From positions 186,001-250,000 of the forward strand of contig NZ_JACATN010000006.1 in NCBI RefSeq assembly GCF_018603515.1: a stretch of 64,000 nt of DNA. Direction: 5' to 3'. Both the position numbers and the translations under genes were made by a program. Origin of the DNA: Zobellia barbeyronii. Lineage in GTDB: Bacteria > Bacteroidota > Bacteroidia > Flavobacteriales > Flavobacteriaceae. The notes beneath the pieces were generated by a model. The model did not search any database and had not been told where the DNA came from. It worked only from the letters and a program-made list of their open reading frames with translations. Below are positions 44,818-55,700 of this stretch, piece after piece; within the stretch, counting starts at the first letter, position 1; each line of letters opens with the position of its first letter.

Positions 44818-46563
44818 ATGAAAACAAATAAGAATTCAAAAAAGCTGGCTATAGCTATGGTTGCACTGCTCGCGTTAGGCGTGTCCTGTAGTGATGAGTT
44901 TTTGGAAATAGCCCCAACGGGTTCCTTAGCTGATGCTCAAGTAAGTACTAGTGAAGGTATTGATGGTCTTTTAATTGGTGCCTATTCAATGATTAACGGA
45001 AATTTAGGTGGCAACCGTGGTTCTACTCCTAATCATTGGCTTGTAGGGTCTGTGCTTGGTGGGGATGCTAATAAAGGAACCGATCCTGGGGATGGCGCTG
45101 CATTGGCTACTTTTCAAAGATTTCAGGCAGATGCAACTTTTAATGAAATAAATGGTTTATGGACTGCTCGTTACGAAGGTATCAGTAGATGTAATACTGT
45201 TTTGAGCACTGTTGCTAAAAGCAGTGAATCACTTCCTGCTGAAAAAGTAACCGAGGTTAATGCTCAAGCTAGAATGTTACGCGGTCATTTTTATTTTGAC
45301 CTAAAGAAAAACTTCAACAATATTGTTGTTTTTGATGAAACGGTACTCCCTACGGATATTGTTTTAATACCTAATGATGGTGATGCTTGGGCACTGATTG
45401 AAGCTGATTTTCAGTATGCTTATGACAACCTTCCTGAAACCACAGATGCAGGTAGAGTAAATAAATGGGCCGCGGCATCTTATATGGGTAAGGCTAAATT
45501 ATATCAAAAAAAGTATGCGGAAGCCAAAACATGGTTTGATGATGTAATTGCTAATGGCGTTGCTTGGAATGGAGAGAAGTATGCTCTTCTAGATGATTAT
45601 GCAAAGGTCTTTAACGCTGCATTTGACAATCATGTTGAAGCTATTATGGATGTTGAATCTTCCAATGAAACAGGAAGTGTAAGAAATTCAAACTGGTTTG
45701 ATGATTTAAACTATCCTTACCTTACCGGTAATGAAGGTCCTGGTGATTGTTGTGGATTTTTTCAGCCTAGCTTTGAATTAGCTAATTCGTTTAGAACTGG
45801 TGCTGATGGACTCCCTTTACTGGATAAATCATATAACCTCCCCGCTAATGAGGTGAAAAATGATATGGGTGTTGCTACAGTGGACGATTTCACTCCAGAT
45901 GCCGGTCCATTAGATCCAAGAATCGACTTTTCAATAGGTAGAAGAGATATTCCATATTTAGGATGGAAACCTCACCCAGGACAAGCTTGGATAAGAGTAC
46001 AGGCTTATGGTGGTCCTTATTCCCCTAAAAAGTTTGTCTACTATGCTGACCAAGAAGGCACGCTTACCGATGCTAGTTCATGGACACGTGGTTATGCCAC
46101 TATGAATTACCCAATCATCCGTTTTGCTGATGTGCTGCTTATGGCTGCTGAAGCAGAAATAGAAGCAGGAACATTGGAAAATGCAAGAACCTATGTAAAT
46201 ATGGTACGCGCTAGAGCAGCTAAATCTGAATTTTGGATTAAAAACGAAGATGGATCTGATGCAGCTAATTATGTTATTGAAGAATACCCTGCTGCTCAAT
46301 TTGCTAGCAAAGAATCTGCTACAGAAGCAGTTCGTTTTGAAAGAAAACTTGAATTATCAGGTGAAGGGCATCGTTTCTTTGACTTAGTTCGTTGGGGCGT
46401 TGCGGCTGAAGAGATCAATGACTACCTTAACTATGAGGTGCAATTCTTACAGTCAGCTTATTCCGGAGCCAGTTTTACTGCAGGCAAAGATGAGTACAGA
46501 GCTATTCCTCAAACACAGCTTGATTTACAGCCAGGTGTATTACAACAAAATCCTGGTTATTAA
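44818..46563 (+). CDS. susD: SusD/RagB nutrient-binding lipoprotein
   Basis: Surface lipoprotein of 581 residues, partner of SusC. Lipoprotein signal ends at Cys24 (MVALLALGVSCSDEF). The helical TPR-like scaffold shows RMLRGHFYFDLKKNFNNIVV and NKWAAASYMGKAKLYQKKYA; the SusD C-terminal part has PIIRFADVLLMAAEAEIEAG and FERKLELSGEGHRFFDLVRW. It caps SusC and binds the ligand outside the cell. 59 bases after susC; transcription ends at the strong terminator 46583-46613. Confidence 0.95.
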   Translation: MKTNKNSKKLAIAMVALLALGVSCSDEFLEIAPTGSLADAQVSTSEGIDGLLIGAYSMINGNLGGNRGSTPNHWLVGSVLGGDANKGTDPGDGAALATFQRFQADATFNEINGLWTARYEGISRCNTVLSTVAKSSESLPAEKVTEVNAQARMLRGHFYFDLKKNFNNIVVFDETVLPTDIVLIPNDGDAWALIEADFQYAYDNLPETTDAGRVNKWAAASYMGKAKLYQKKYAEAKTWFDDVIANGVAWNGEKYALLDDYAKVFNAAFDNHVEAIMDVESSNETGSVRNSNWFDDLNYPYLTGNEGPGDCCGFFQPSFELANSFRTGADGLPLLDKSYNLPANEVKNDMGVATVDDFTPDAGPLDPRIDFSIGRRDIPYLGWKPHPGQAWIRVQAYGGPYSPKKFVYYADQEGTLTDASSWTRGYATMNYPIIRFADVLLMAAEAEIEAGTLENARTYVNMVRARAAKSEFWIKNEDGSDAANYVIEEYPAAQFASKESATEAVRFERKLELSGEGHRFFDLVRWGVAAEEINDYLNYEVQFLQSAYSGASFTAGKDEYRAIPQTQLDLQPGVLQQNPGY

Positions 46564-46582
46564 TATATAAGTTTAATTACTT

Positions 46583-46613
46583 AAAAAAGCTGCTCTAACG
46601 AGCAGCTTTTTTT
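46583..46613 (+). terminator. Strong Rho-independent terminator after susD
   Basis: AAAAAAGCTGCTC (46583-46595), loop TAAC, GAGCAGCTTTTTT (46600-46612): a perfect 13-base stem ending in seven T. It closes the susC-susD unit. Confidence 0.9.
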
Positions 46614-46642
46614 GTTTATATTCAAACCTTCTTGCATATTTG
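46611..46642 (+). promoter_or_regulatory. Probable promoter of the FG-GAP lipoprotein
   Basis: TTTG at 46611-46614, 20-base spacer, CATATTTG at 46635-46642, one mismatch (C for T) from TAnnTTTG. The RNA would start near 46648, about 20 bases before the ATG at 46668. The -33 box overlaps the tail of the susD terminator. Confidence 0.45.
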
Positions 46643-46667
46643 TAGACTACCATATTCCAAGTGTCAA

Positions 46668-49600
46668 ATGAAATTAAAAAACTCGTTCCCAACAATACTA
46701 TTTTTTGTATTTTCTACTGTGTTTCTACTTTTTACAAGTTGTAATAAAAAAGCTTCAGCTACAAGGTTTATAAGTGTAGACCAAAACGATTCCAAACTTA
46801 TTTTCAATAATAAACTAAGTGAAAATGATTCTATAAACATCATGGACAACGAGTTTGTTTATAACGGTGCGGGCGTTGCTTTAGGTGACTTAAATGGTGA
46901 TGGTTTTGACGATATATTCTTTGCTGGTAACCAAGTTGAGAACAAACTTTTCATTAATCTTAAAGAGCTTAAATTTAAAGATGCTACAGAAGCTGCCCTT
47001 ATAAGAAAAACAGATTCGCTACAATGGTCTTCCGGTGTATCGATCATAGATATTAACGCGGATGGCAAGTTGGATATTTACATCTGTAATACTTTCAGAA
47101 AAACTGATATTCAAAGAAAAAACCTGCTATATATTAATCAGGGTAACAATACACAAGGTATTCCTGAATTTAAAGAAATGGCCGAGGATTACGGCGTTGC
47201 TGACGACACCTACTCATCTCATGCACAATTTTTTGATTACGATAATGATGGTGACCTTGATTTATTTATTGGAGTAAACCAAATTGAAGGTATTGACCCA
47301 AGTGATTTTAGACCTATTGAAGATGATGGTTCATCTATGAGCAAGGACCGTCTTTATGAAAACACATGGGACTCAACCCTCAATAAACAACACTTTGTAA
47401 ATGTATCCAACAAAGCGGGCATTAAGTTTCACGGATATAGTCATAGTACTTTAATACATGACTTCAACAGCGATGGCTGGCCAGATATTTATGTGGCAAA
47501 TGATTTTTTAAGCAGTGACCTGATTTACATAAATAATCACGACGGTACGTTCACGAATAAAGCTCGCGACATATTTAAGCATTTTAGTTTTTCTTCGATG
47601 GGGAGTGATGCTGCGGATATTAACAATAATGGTAATCTTGAGTTTTTCACCACTGAAATGCAGCCCTACTACAACAAAAGAAAAAAACTATTTCAGGGCC
47701 CTAGCAATTACCAAAAAGAAATATTTATTAAAAAATACGATTACGAAAAGCAATATGCACGGAATACGCTTCAAACTAAACTAGGAACCAATCCAGAAAC
47801 TAATCTTCCTATTTATGGTGAAATAGCAATGCTTACAGAAACAAAAGAAACTGACTGGAGTTGGGCTCCTCTATTTGCTGATTATAATAATGACGGGCTT
47901 CAAGACCTTTTTATTACCAATGGATTTCCTAAAGATGTTACAGATCGAGATTTTGGGGATTTCAGAGCTAGTTCAAGTAGATTATTAAGTAAAAAGAAAC
48001 TACTGGCAGCCATACCAGAAATAAAGATACCGAACTTTATGTTCAGTAATCATGGAAATTTAAACTTCGAAGATAGCACTAAGAATTGGGGCTTGAACAT
48101 GCCCACCTACTCTACTGGGGCAGCTTACGCAGACCTAGACCATGACGGAGATTTAGACCTAGTGGTAAGTAATATAAATGACAACGCTCTGCTACTCGAA
48201 AACAAATCCAACGAATTTTCGGAATCTCAACACTACCTAAGAGTTAAATTAACAGGTCAGAAAGAAAACATTAGTGCTATTGGCGCATATGTTGAAATTT
48301 TTGCAGATTCATTACATCAAAAGAAATCCCTTTTATCTGGGCGTGGATACCTTTCTCAACCGGAACTTACTTTTCATTTCGGATTAGGAGATAGAAAAAA
48401 AATTGATAGTCTTTTAATCAGTTGGCCAAATGGAAAAAGCCAAGTAGTTAAAACTACTGTATTAGATTCTGTCCTAAACATTGCATACAACCCAAAAGAG
48501 ACAAGGAATCTCAAGAGCAATACGATTGAGTATAAAACTACCTTTGAAAATGTTACTGAAAATTATAATTTAGAGCATCTTTCTCAAGATCATGACTTTA
48601 TTGATTTCAACTTTCAAAGTACCCTACCACATAAATTCTCTCAATATGGCCCTTCTCTTTCAGTGGGAGACGTAAATGGTGATGGCTTAGATGATATGTT
48701 TGTTGCTTCAAGTAGAAATTTTAAAGAAAAATGGTTTATTCAAAATTCAAATCAGACTTTTAATCAAATCGAAGTAGGATATAAAACATCGGACAAGCTT
48801 GAAGAAGAAGATGCTGGAACGTTGCTTTTTGATGCGGACAATGATGGAGATTTAGATTTATTCATTGCTCGTGGTTGTGCCCAGTACCCCACTGGTCACG
48901 ACTATTACCAAGATATTCTAATGATTAATGATGGAAAAGGAAGCTTTTCTCAATCTGAGGAAGGCCTTCCGGACATGAAAACTAATTCCTCTACAGTTAA
49001 AGCTGCCGATTTTGACCGTGATGGAGACCTAGACCTTTTTGTTGGAAGCAGAGTTCTCCCTTTTTCATACCCCAAGCCAGATCGTTCATACATCTTAAGA
49101 AATGACAGTACTAAGGAGCATGTTAAATTTACCGATGTAACGACAGATATGGCATCTAGTCTTGAGTTCCCTGGATTGATAAGCGATGCGCTATGGACAG
49201 ATTTTAACGGTGATTTTTGGCCTGACCTCATTCTGGCCGGAGAATGGGCTCCGTTACGTTTCTTCCGAAATGAAAATGGAAAATTAATTGAAATTACGGA
49301 TAACACAGGTGTATCTAATTATTCTGGCTGGTGGAACAGCTTAGCCGCTGCTGACCTAGACAACGACGGAGACATAGATTACATTGCAGGAAATGTTGGT
49401 GAGAATATCAACTTTAAAGGCTCTAAGGAAGAACCTGTACATATATACTCTAAAGACCTTGACCAGAATGGCTCCATAGATCCACTTATCTCCTTTTACT
49501 TAAGGGATAGCATCGGTATTAAAAAGGAATATTTATACCATCCTTGGCAAGATGTAACCAAGCAGTACGTAGGTATTAGAAAAATGTTTAATTCCTACGG

Positions 49601-50255
49601 TGAGTTTGGCGAATCCACACTACCTGAAATGTTTTCTGATGGTCTTTTAGATGATGCCACCGTTGACTCTCTTACCTATATGAAAAGTTCATGGATAGAG
49701 AATTTAGGAAATGAAAAATTTAAAATGCACGAACTGCCAGTTCAGGCACAGTTTGCTCCGGTCTATGGGATTCAACCTCTAGACTTTAACGCTGACGGCC
49801 TGAACGATATTCTTTTAGTAGGTAATGACTTTGGTATGGAAGTACAGCAAGGGCCTGCAGATGCCTTTATTGGGCTTGCTTTAAAAAATGAGGGCAATGG
49901 TAATTTTACACCAGTTTCATTAGATGAGAGTGGTTTCTTTGTTCCCGGAGACGCCAAAGCAATTGTTAATCTTAGAGCGGGTGATTCAAAAAAATTGATT
50001 GCTGTATCTCAAAATAATGATTCTTTAAAAGTTTTTAATACGCCTAGGTTGACCCTATTTAAAGTACTTGCTTTACAACCAAATGAGGTAAGGGCGCAAG
50101 TAGAATTGCACGATAGTACCAAACAAATGCATGAGTTTTACTGGGGCAGTACATTTCAATCACAATCAGGACGGTTCATAGAAGTTAAAGAAGACTTTAT
50201 AGAAGTTCGTTTCTATGACAACAATGGAAACCTAACTCGACAAATTAAACCATAA
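46668..50255 (+). CDS. ASPIC/UnbV FG-GAP repeat lipoprotein
   Basis: Lipoprotein of 1195 residues (start at ATG 46668; acylated Cys25 in FSTVFLLFTSC). It has two seven-blade-like beta-propellers of FG-GAP/VCBS repeats with calcium-binding loops: LGDLNGDGFDDIFFAG, DYDNDGDLDLFIGVN, DFNSDGWPDIYVAND in the first half, and VGDVNGDGLDDMFVA, DADNDGDLDLFIARG, DFDRDGDLDLFVGSR, DLDNDGDIDYIAGN in the second. Between them, at about 520-600, is an ASPIC/UnbV domain (AIGAYVEIFADS, SWPNGKSQVV). Related CRTAC1-like proteins bind surfaces or polymers. A surface binding role beside SusCD is inferred. Convergent with the cytochrome/FG-GAP gene. Confidence 0.92.
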   Translation: MKLKNSFPTILFFVFSTVFLLFTSCNKKASATRFISVDQNDSKLIFNNKLSENDSINIMDNEFVYNGAGVALGDLNGDGFDDIFFAGNQVENKLFINLKELKFKDATEAALIRKTDSLQWSSGVSIIDINADGKLDIYICNTFRKTDIQRKNLLYINQGNNTQGIPEFKEMAEDYGVADDTYSSHAQFFDYDNDGDLDLFIGVNQIEGIDPSDFRPIEDDGSSMSKDRLYENTWDSTLNKQHFVNVSNKAGIKFHGYSHSTLIHDFNSDGWPDIYVANDFLSSDLIYINNHDGTFTNKARDIFKHFSFSSMGSDAADINNNGNLEFFTTEMQPYYNKRKKLFQGPSNYQKEIFIKKYDYEKQYARNTLQTKLGTNPETNLPIYGEIAMLTETKETDWSWAPLFADYNNDGLQDLFITNGFPKDVTDRDFGDFRASSSRLLSKKKLLAAIPEIKIPNFMFSNHGNLNFEDSTKNWGLNMPTYSTGAAYADLDHDGDLDLVVSNINDNALLLENKSNEFSESQHYLRVKLTGQKENISAIGAYVEIFADSLHQKKSLLSGRGYLSQPELTFHFGLGDRKKIDSLLISWPNGKSQVVKTTVLDSVLNIAYNPKETRNLKSNTIEYKTTFENVTENYNLEHLSQDHDFIDFNFQSTLPHKFSQYGPSLSVGDVNGDGLDDMFVASSRNFKEKWFIQNSNQTFNQIEVGYKTSDKLEEEDAGTLLFDADNDGDLDLFIARGCAQYPTGHDYYQDILMINDGKGSFSQSEEGLPDMKTNSSTVKAADFDRDGDLDLFVGSRVLPFSYPKPDRSYILRNDSTKEHVKFTDVTTDMASSLEFPGLISDALWTDFNGDFWPDLILAGEWAPLRFFRNENGKLIEITDNTGVSNYSGWWNSLAAADLDNDGDIDYIAGNVGENINFKGSKEEPVHIYSKDLDQNGSIDPLISFYLRDSIGIKKEYLYHPWQDVTKQYVGIRKMFNSYGEFGESTLPEMFSDGLLDDATVDSLTYMKSSWIENLGNEKFKMHELPVQAQFAPVYGIQPLDFNADGLNDILLVGNDFGMEVQQGPADAFIGLALKNEGNGNFTPVSLDESGFFVPGDAKAIVNLRAGDSKKLIAVSQNNDSLKVFNTPRLTLFKVLALQPNEVRAQVELHDSTKQMHEFYWGSTFQSQSGRFIEVKEDFIEVRFYDNNGNLTRQIKP

Positions 50256-50259
50256 AGAA

Positions 50260-51771
50260 TTATTCTACCAGGCTATTTTCAAGAAGCAATATATCCCAAG
50301 GATTTTCTTTATAAACTTTAGCTAATTCAGCAGGCAAGAAGGTAAAATTTAAAGTTGAACAACTTAAGGCTATGTCTATATCTCCGTCTTGATCAAAATC
50401 TCCAGAATCTATTAAGAACCATCTACCGGAGAAGTCTTCTTTTAATATTTGAGGTTCAAATTCAAACTTATCTTGACTAATGTTATTCAAATAAACGAAT
50501 GACATTTCTGAATGTTCTTTATAATCGGGAAAAGTAGAGATTATACCAAAATCTATATCTCCGTCTTGATCAAAATCTCTACTAACACTTCTGGTAGCAC
50601 CATGTAAAGGATAGAAAAATTCTTCCTTGAAGTTATTAGATCCATCATTTAAATGGATACGTAAACCGTGATACGGCTTAAGCACCTGTGTTTTATCCGC
50701 ATTATCTCCGTGAACGGTAATAATATCTTGATCTCCGTCATTATCGTAATCTACAATTTCAAACCAACTACTACCATACACTGGACTAAAATGAATAACC
50801 TGTTCTGTTTGGAACTCTAAATTTTCAGTTTGATAAAGAATGAACACTCCTTCATTACCTTGTGCGCTCATAACAATAATATCTTCCTTACCGTCTTGAT
50901 TCATATCTTGAACCACTGCCCTTATAGTTCCAGGTTGATTCAATAATACTTTTTTTTCTAAACTGCCATTTTTAGATTTTACAACTAATGACAAACTACC
51001 TGTGAGGTTTCCAAATTCGCAAACCAAAATTTCATCCACGCCATCTTTATTAAAATCGATTACAGTAGTATGAACTGGCCTATGAAAATTTATAGGTAGG
51101 GGCTCAACAGTTTTATTTTTTATTGAAAAAATTCTTCCATTCGCTATTTCCGAAGGACTTAAAGACCCTATTGAAGTTACGAATTTTACATCATCCTTTT
51201 CTGTATAAGCAGATATAGGACCACTTCCATTTAATAGTTTCTCTAAATTTTTACTCTTCTGATCATACTCATAAATTCTACCTCTTGAATCGGCTACATT
51301 CAACTTGCCTTTTTCCGCATCAAATTCAGTAAAGATAATTGAACTCCCTTCCGTACTATCAATGTCTATTAGTTCTAATTTAAAGTTATTAAGTTCGGTC
51401 CTTTCAATTTTAGCACCTTCTACTATTAGACTATCTGGGGCATTAGATATTATATATTCATTTAGAAGTTGCCAATCTTCATCTGAAATTTTTGATTTTA
51501 CGCTATATATACCAGATTTCAGAATAGCACCTTGCTCTTGAAAAGAAAAACCATTAAGTGGATTAAATCCAGAATTCTTTATACCCATTCTTGCTCCCAT
51601 TTCTGGCAGTACCTTATTTGCCCATAAATGTTTTGGCAAATGTTGAATGTTAGGTAGCTGATGACAACTGGCACATTGTGTCTTAAAAAGTTGAGCGCTT
51701 TTTTCTTCCTTATTTTTAGCACAAGAGATTAATAGAAAAACTAAAATTATTAAAACTGCGGAATTTTTCAT
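50260..51771 (-). CDS. Cytochrome c / FG-GAP repeat fusion lipoprotein
   Basis: Lipoprotein of 503 residues (start at ATG 51769-51771, acylated Cys17 in VFLLISC). A small c-type cytochrome domain follows at once: TQCASCHQLP binds one heme (Cys33, Cys36, His37). The rest is an FG-GAP/VCBS propeller with calcium loops DFNKDGVDEILVCEF, DMNQDGKEDIIVMSA, DYDNDGDQDIITVHG, DFDQDGDIDFGIIS and DFDQDGDIDIALSC. A heme group tethered to a propeller suggests electron transfer to or from a bound substrate or partner (inference). It converges on the other FG-GAP gene with four bases between stops, so the two are likely functionally linked. Confidence 0.9.
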   Translation of the reverse strand: MKNSAVLIILVFLLISCAKNKEEKSAQLFKTQCASCHQLPNIQHLPKHLWANKVLPEMGARMGIKNSGFNPLNGFSFQEQGAILKSGIYSVKSKISDEDWQLLNEYIISNAPDSLIVEGAKIERTELNNFKLELIDIDSTEGSSIIFTEFDAEKGKLNVADSRGRIYEYDQKSKNLEKLLNGSGPISAYTEKDDVKFVTSIGSLSPSEIANGRIFSIKNKTVEPLPINFHRPVHTTVIDFNKDGVDEILVCEFGNLTGSLSLVVKSKNGSLEKKVLLNQPGTIRAVVQDMNQDGKEDIIVMSAQGNEGVFILYQTENLEFQTEQVIHFSPVYGSSWFEIVDYDNDGDQDIITVHGDNADKTQVLKPYHGLRIHLNDGSNNFKEEFFYPLHGATRSVSRDFDQDGDIDFGIISTFPDYKEHSEMSFVYLNNISQDKFEFEPQILKEDFSGRWFLIDSGDFDQDGDIDIALSCSTLNFTFLPAELAKVYKENPWDILLLENSLVE

Positions 51772-51847
51772 ATTATTAATTACCTCTTCAAATTGTTCTA
51801 AATGCATAAAAATCTATTCTTATGAGAACTTAATAAATTTGTCTTTT

Positions 51848-51855
51848 CAAAATTA
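51848..51855 (-). promoter_or_regulatory. Possible -7 box for the cytochrome/FG-GAP gene
   Basis: TAATTTTG on the minus strand matches TAnnTTTG, 76 bases before the ATG at 51771. No TTTG at the -33 distance. Confidence 0.3.
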
Positions 51856-51903
51856 TTAATCGACATAGAATTACCTTAAATAGAATAATGTGATTATAGT
51901 ATA

Positions 51904-52620
51904 CTACTGCCGCTCCTGCTTCATAAACCATTCATACAACTCCTCGTTATCATAAGCTTGTATCCATGAATCATGACCTACACCTGGGTATTTAGTAAAG
52001 CGAATATCGTAATTCATACTTTTTAATTTTGCCACCATGGTTTCTGATTCTGAAATTGGAATAGACTCATCTTCTTCTCCGTGAAAGACCCACATGGGCA
52101 TTTTTTTGTCTATCCAAGAAGCATATGGTAGCGGCGTCATACCACAGACCACAGCCATTGCGGCAAACTTTTCTGGATACTGAACGGCCATTTCCCAAGC
52201 TGCTCCTCCTCCTCTACTAAGTCCGGTTAAATAGATCCTTTTTTTATCAACTCGGTTATTATCTACAATGGTGTCCAGCAACTGCATTACCGAACGAGTA
52301 TTCCACCACATTTTCTTTTGTGGATTTTGAGGAGCTAATATCAAGAAAGGAAATTTCTTTCCCCTTTGAATAAGTTTAGGCGGACCATTTCTTTTCACGT
52401 AAACCAGACTATCTCCTGACTCTCCTCCGCCATGAAGAAAAAGTAGTAGCGGATATTTTTCTTCGGGATTTTCCTCATACCCTTCGGGATAGTACAGGTA
52501 GTAACTATAGTTCTCTTTGATGACCGTTTCTTGCTCGGCATCTATTAACTTATATTTAGATTGAGCGGCACAACCTTGTAGAACAAAACAGAGTAAAAGG
52601 AAATATAATTTCTGAAGCAT
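51904..52620 (-). CDS. Alpha/beta-hydrolase esterase lipoprotein
   Basis: Lipoprotein of 238 residues, acylated Cys17 (LLLCFVLQGCAAQ), with an alpha/beta-hydrolase fold of the phospholipase/carboxylesterase or feruloyl-esterase-like group. PLLLFLHGGGESGDS holds the oxyanion region, YLTGLSRGGGAAWEMA the nucleophile Ser, HGEEDESIPISE the Asp, and YPGVGHDSWIQAY the His. It probably hydrolyses an ester on a carbohydrate or small molecule outside the inner membrane. It lies between the FG-GAP pair and the giant repeat protein, all on the minus strand but with separate spacing. Confidence 0.88.
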   Translation of the reverse strand: MLQKLYFLLLCFVLQGCAAQSKYKLIDAEQETVIKENYSYYLYYPEGYEENPEEKYPLLLFLHGGGESGDSLVYVKRNGPPKLIQRGKKFPFLILAPQNPQKKMWWNTRSVMQLLDTIVDNNRVDKKRIYLTGLSRGGGAAWEMAVQYPEKFAAMAVVCGMTPLPYASWIDKKMPMWVFHGEEDESIPISESETMVAKLKSMNYDIRFTKYPGVGHDSWIQAYDNEELYEWFMKQERQ

Positions 52621-52696
52621 TTATGTATTCTTCTCCGTAAATAGCTATAACGGAATTCATCGGTTAAAATACAATTTAAAAAACTGCGTAAAAAAG

Positions 52697-52724
52697 AAAC
52701 GGATGCCTAAATAGACATCCGTTT
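52697..52724 (-). terminator. Rho-independent terminator of the giant repeat protein
   Basis: AAACGGATG (52697-52705) and CATCCGTTT (52716-52724) form a 9-base stem with a 10-base loop. On the minus strand it is followed by TTCTTTTTT; on the plus strand a T run also follows, so it could work both ways. It lies 25 bases after the stop of the 2930-residue gene. Confidence 0.85.
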
Positions 52725-52748
52725 TTTAATTTATTATTTATTTAAGAT

Positions 52749-55700
52749 TTAACGATAAAGGGTAAAATGCCCAACATAACGTATATCTCTATCATCATTT
52801 TGATTCACTACATACCAGTAATCACCAGTTGGTAGTTCCTTACCTTCATAAAGTCCGTCCCATTTGTTTACTTGGTCCAGCTCAGCAACTACCCTACCAT
52901 AACGGTCATAAATAATTACTTCTATATTTGGGAAGAATTCTCGGTTACCCGGGGCCCAGAAATCATTTTCATTATCACCGTTAGGCGTAAAGAAATTTGG
53001 AATCTCTAGCATTCCAGTAAACTCAAACGGAATAACGGCAACTGCCACACAACCATTTTGGTCAACTACGCGAATTTCAACTTCACCACTTTCTGTTGTA
53101 GTGTACAATCCTTCGCTTCCGTACGATTGTCCATCAAAGAAAAACTCATAGCCACCAAAACCACCTTCAGCTGTTGCTGTAATTTCATTTGGTCCAGTCT
53201 TTTCTGCTATCAATGTTAATGGGTCGTATGCATCAATAGTAAAGTCTACAAAGTTTGTACAACCATTTTCGTGATAGATATACGCAGTATAATTTCCTGG
53301 AGTTAAATCTCCCCATGAACGGTCTGTTGTTGCCAATGCCGTAATAGCATCAGTTGGGTCAATAGGATTTAAGGCGAATAACAATTCAGAAACTAAACTT
53401 TCTTCTTGCATCTGAACCGAAGCCGTACTGTTAGGAAAAATTCCCTCACAACCATATTGCACTAAAGGAGATGCTGTTAAATCAACCCCTATTTCTATAG
53501 GAATGAAAACATTAGTATTACACCCATTAGCGTCTTGTACAAAAACGATATAACCTTCTCCTCCAATTAAACCATTAAAAGATAAATTATCATTTCTCAA
53601 GAAAACCTCTGTTCCATCAGAATTAGGACCTACTAAACGAGTCTCATAATATTCGACCATGGTTACTGAGTCTATAAATGGTGTACCACCAGTTACTGTT
53701 ATTTGCGCAGTACCATCTTCAAAACCTATACAGGTCTCAGGTGTTGTATCAAAATCTGTGATTTCTAATACTGTTGGTTCGGTTACCGTAATTTCAAAAG
53801 TTTGCGGACAACCTTCAGCATCCTGTGCCAATACCGTATATGTTGGATTACTAGGCGTATTAGCCGGTAAATCCGTAAATGTATACGTTGTTGGGTTAGC
53901 CGGATCACTAAAGAATTCACTTAAGTTAGGCTCAATTGCAAATTGTACTAAACCTCCCGTTCCACTGGTTACCTCCATAGTAATGGTACCATCAGTTTCA
54001 CCAAAACATGTAGTAGGTGTACTAATACCTGTTATGTTTACTGGTATTGCTGGTGCAATAGTAAATGGCCCTTGAACCTCACCACAATTAGCACGACTGA
54101 TAACTGAAATCCAGTAACTACCAGCATCTAGGTTTTCGAAAGTTCCGAAATCTTGATCTGCACGGTTTTCATAGGTCGGCATTGTTTCAGCAACAAATGC
54201 ATCGGTACCCGGGTCTGAGTTATAAATTCTAAACTCATAAATACCAGTACCTCCATTAGCAATCGCCTCTATTCTACCATCTACTTCATAGGCACACGAA
54301 ACATCAAAAGTAGGAGAGTTTATATCTATACTCAACGCTTCTGCATCAGTAATAGTAATACCGTTGGTCTTAACTGCCAAACAAGAACCTGAACTTCCAA
54401 CCTTACGAACTTCATAACGATATGATGAACCAATAGTTCCTGGTATACCTGCTGCTATTGGCAGACCATTTGTGTCTGTTCCACTAATAAGAGTCCAAGG
54501 TCCACCTGATCCATTCACGCTATACTCATAAGTTCCCCCTTGTGGATTATTCACACGAATCATCATAGTTGCCGCATTACCACATGCAGGAACAGATGTT
54601 TGAATTAATGCCGGGTTAATTGGTGGTGGCGGAATTACCGGAATAGGTGCTGACACTACGCCACAACCTAAAGCAGACGCTACCTCAACCGCATACCAAC
54701 CGCCAGGAATAACTCCTGATGTTCCTGAAAATTCAGGACTGCTCTGGTAACCAGTTGTAGACACAATATTTGTATTATCATTATCTGCTAAGTGTAATAA
54801 CCTGTATTGATATCCTGCACCGGGCACACCACCAATTGCTCCTGGTGTAGAACTATCTGTTGGGTCAACAGCTAATATTATGGCATCATTTCCTGTAGGA
54901 CATTCAAGCTCTCTAGTAATAATCGCTTCTACCTCTATATCAGGTACTGAAAATAGCTCCTTCTCTAAAGTATGAGTACAAAGCTCAGCATCCCTTACGG
55001 TTACACGGTAATTACCACTTGCAAGGCCAGAAAAAGTAGTGTTGCTTCCATTAGCGGCAAATGTAGCATAAGAAGCATTGGAATGCGGTGTAAAACCACT
55101 TCCTACCGTACTCTCATACTCTAACATGTACTCGTAAGGCGCTGCATCCCAACCACCTTGGGTAGTCACTACAATTTCTCCTAAATCATTAGAACAACCA
55201 ACTCTTCCTACCTCATCCAAATCGGTTATCAATAAATCACCATTTGGAGTGTTTATAGGGGTTGCATTACTGAATACATTACAACCAGCAACTGTTTTAT
55301 TACTCTCTCGGATAACCACACGATGGTTACCTCCTTCTAATCCTGTTATGATAAAAGGATTTCCGTCTGTAGCTATATCCACAATGCCATTAGAATTTCC
55401 AGCCACTGGAGCACCAAATACACCGCCACTAAATCCTGGGTCATTAGATTGGTATACCCAATATTCATATTCACCAGTGAATCCACTTACGTCAATACTT
55501 AATTCTCCACTAGTTGTTCCAAAACAACTTACAGCTTGTGATTCTATTATAGCTACTGTTGGCACTACAGGTTCGTCTACAACATAAGCTACAATAGGAT
55601 AAGTACAGCCTCCAACATCATTTACTCGTAAATTATATTCACCAGCTACCATTGGAAGGTCAAATTCTACAAAACTACCACTTGGTTGTGCTTGATCACC

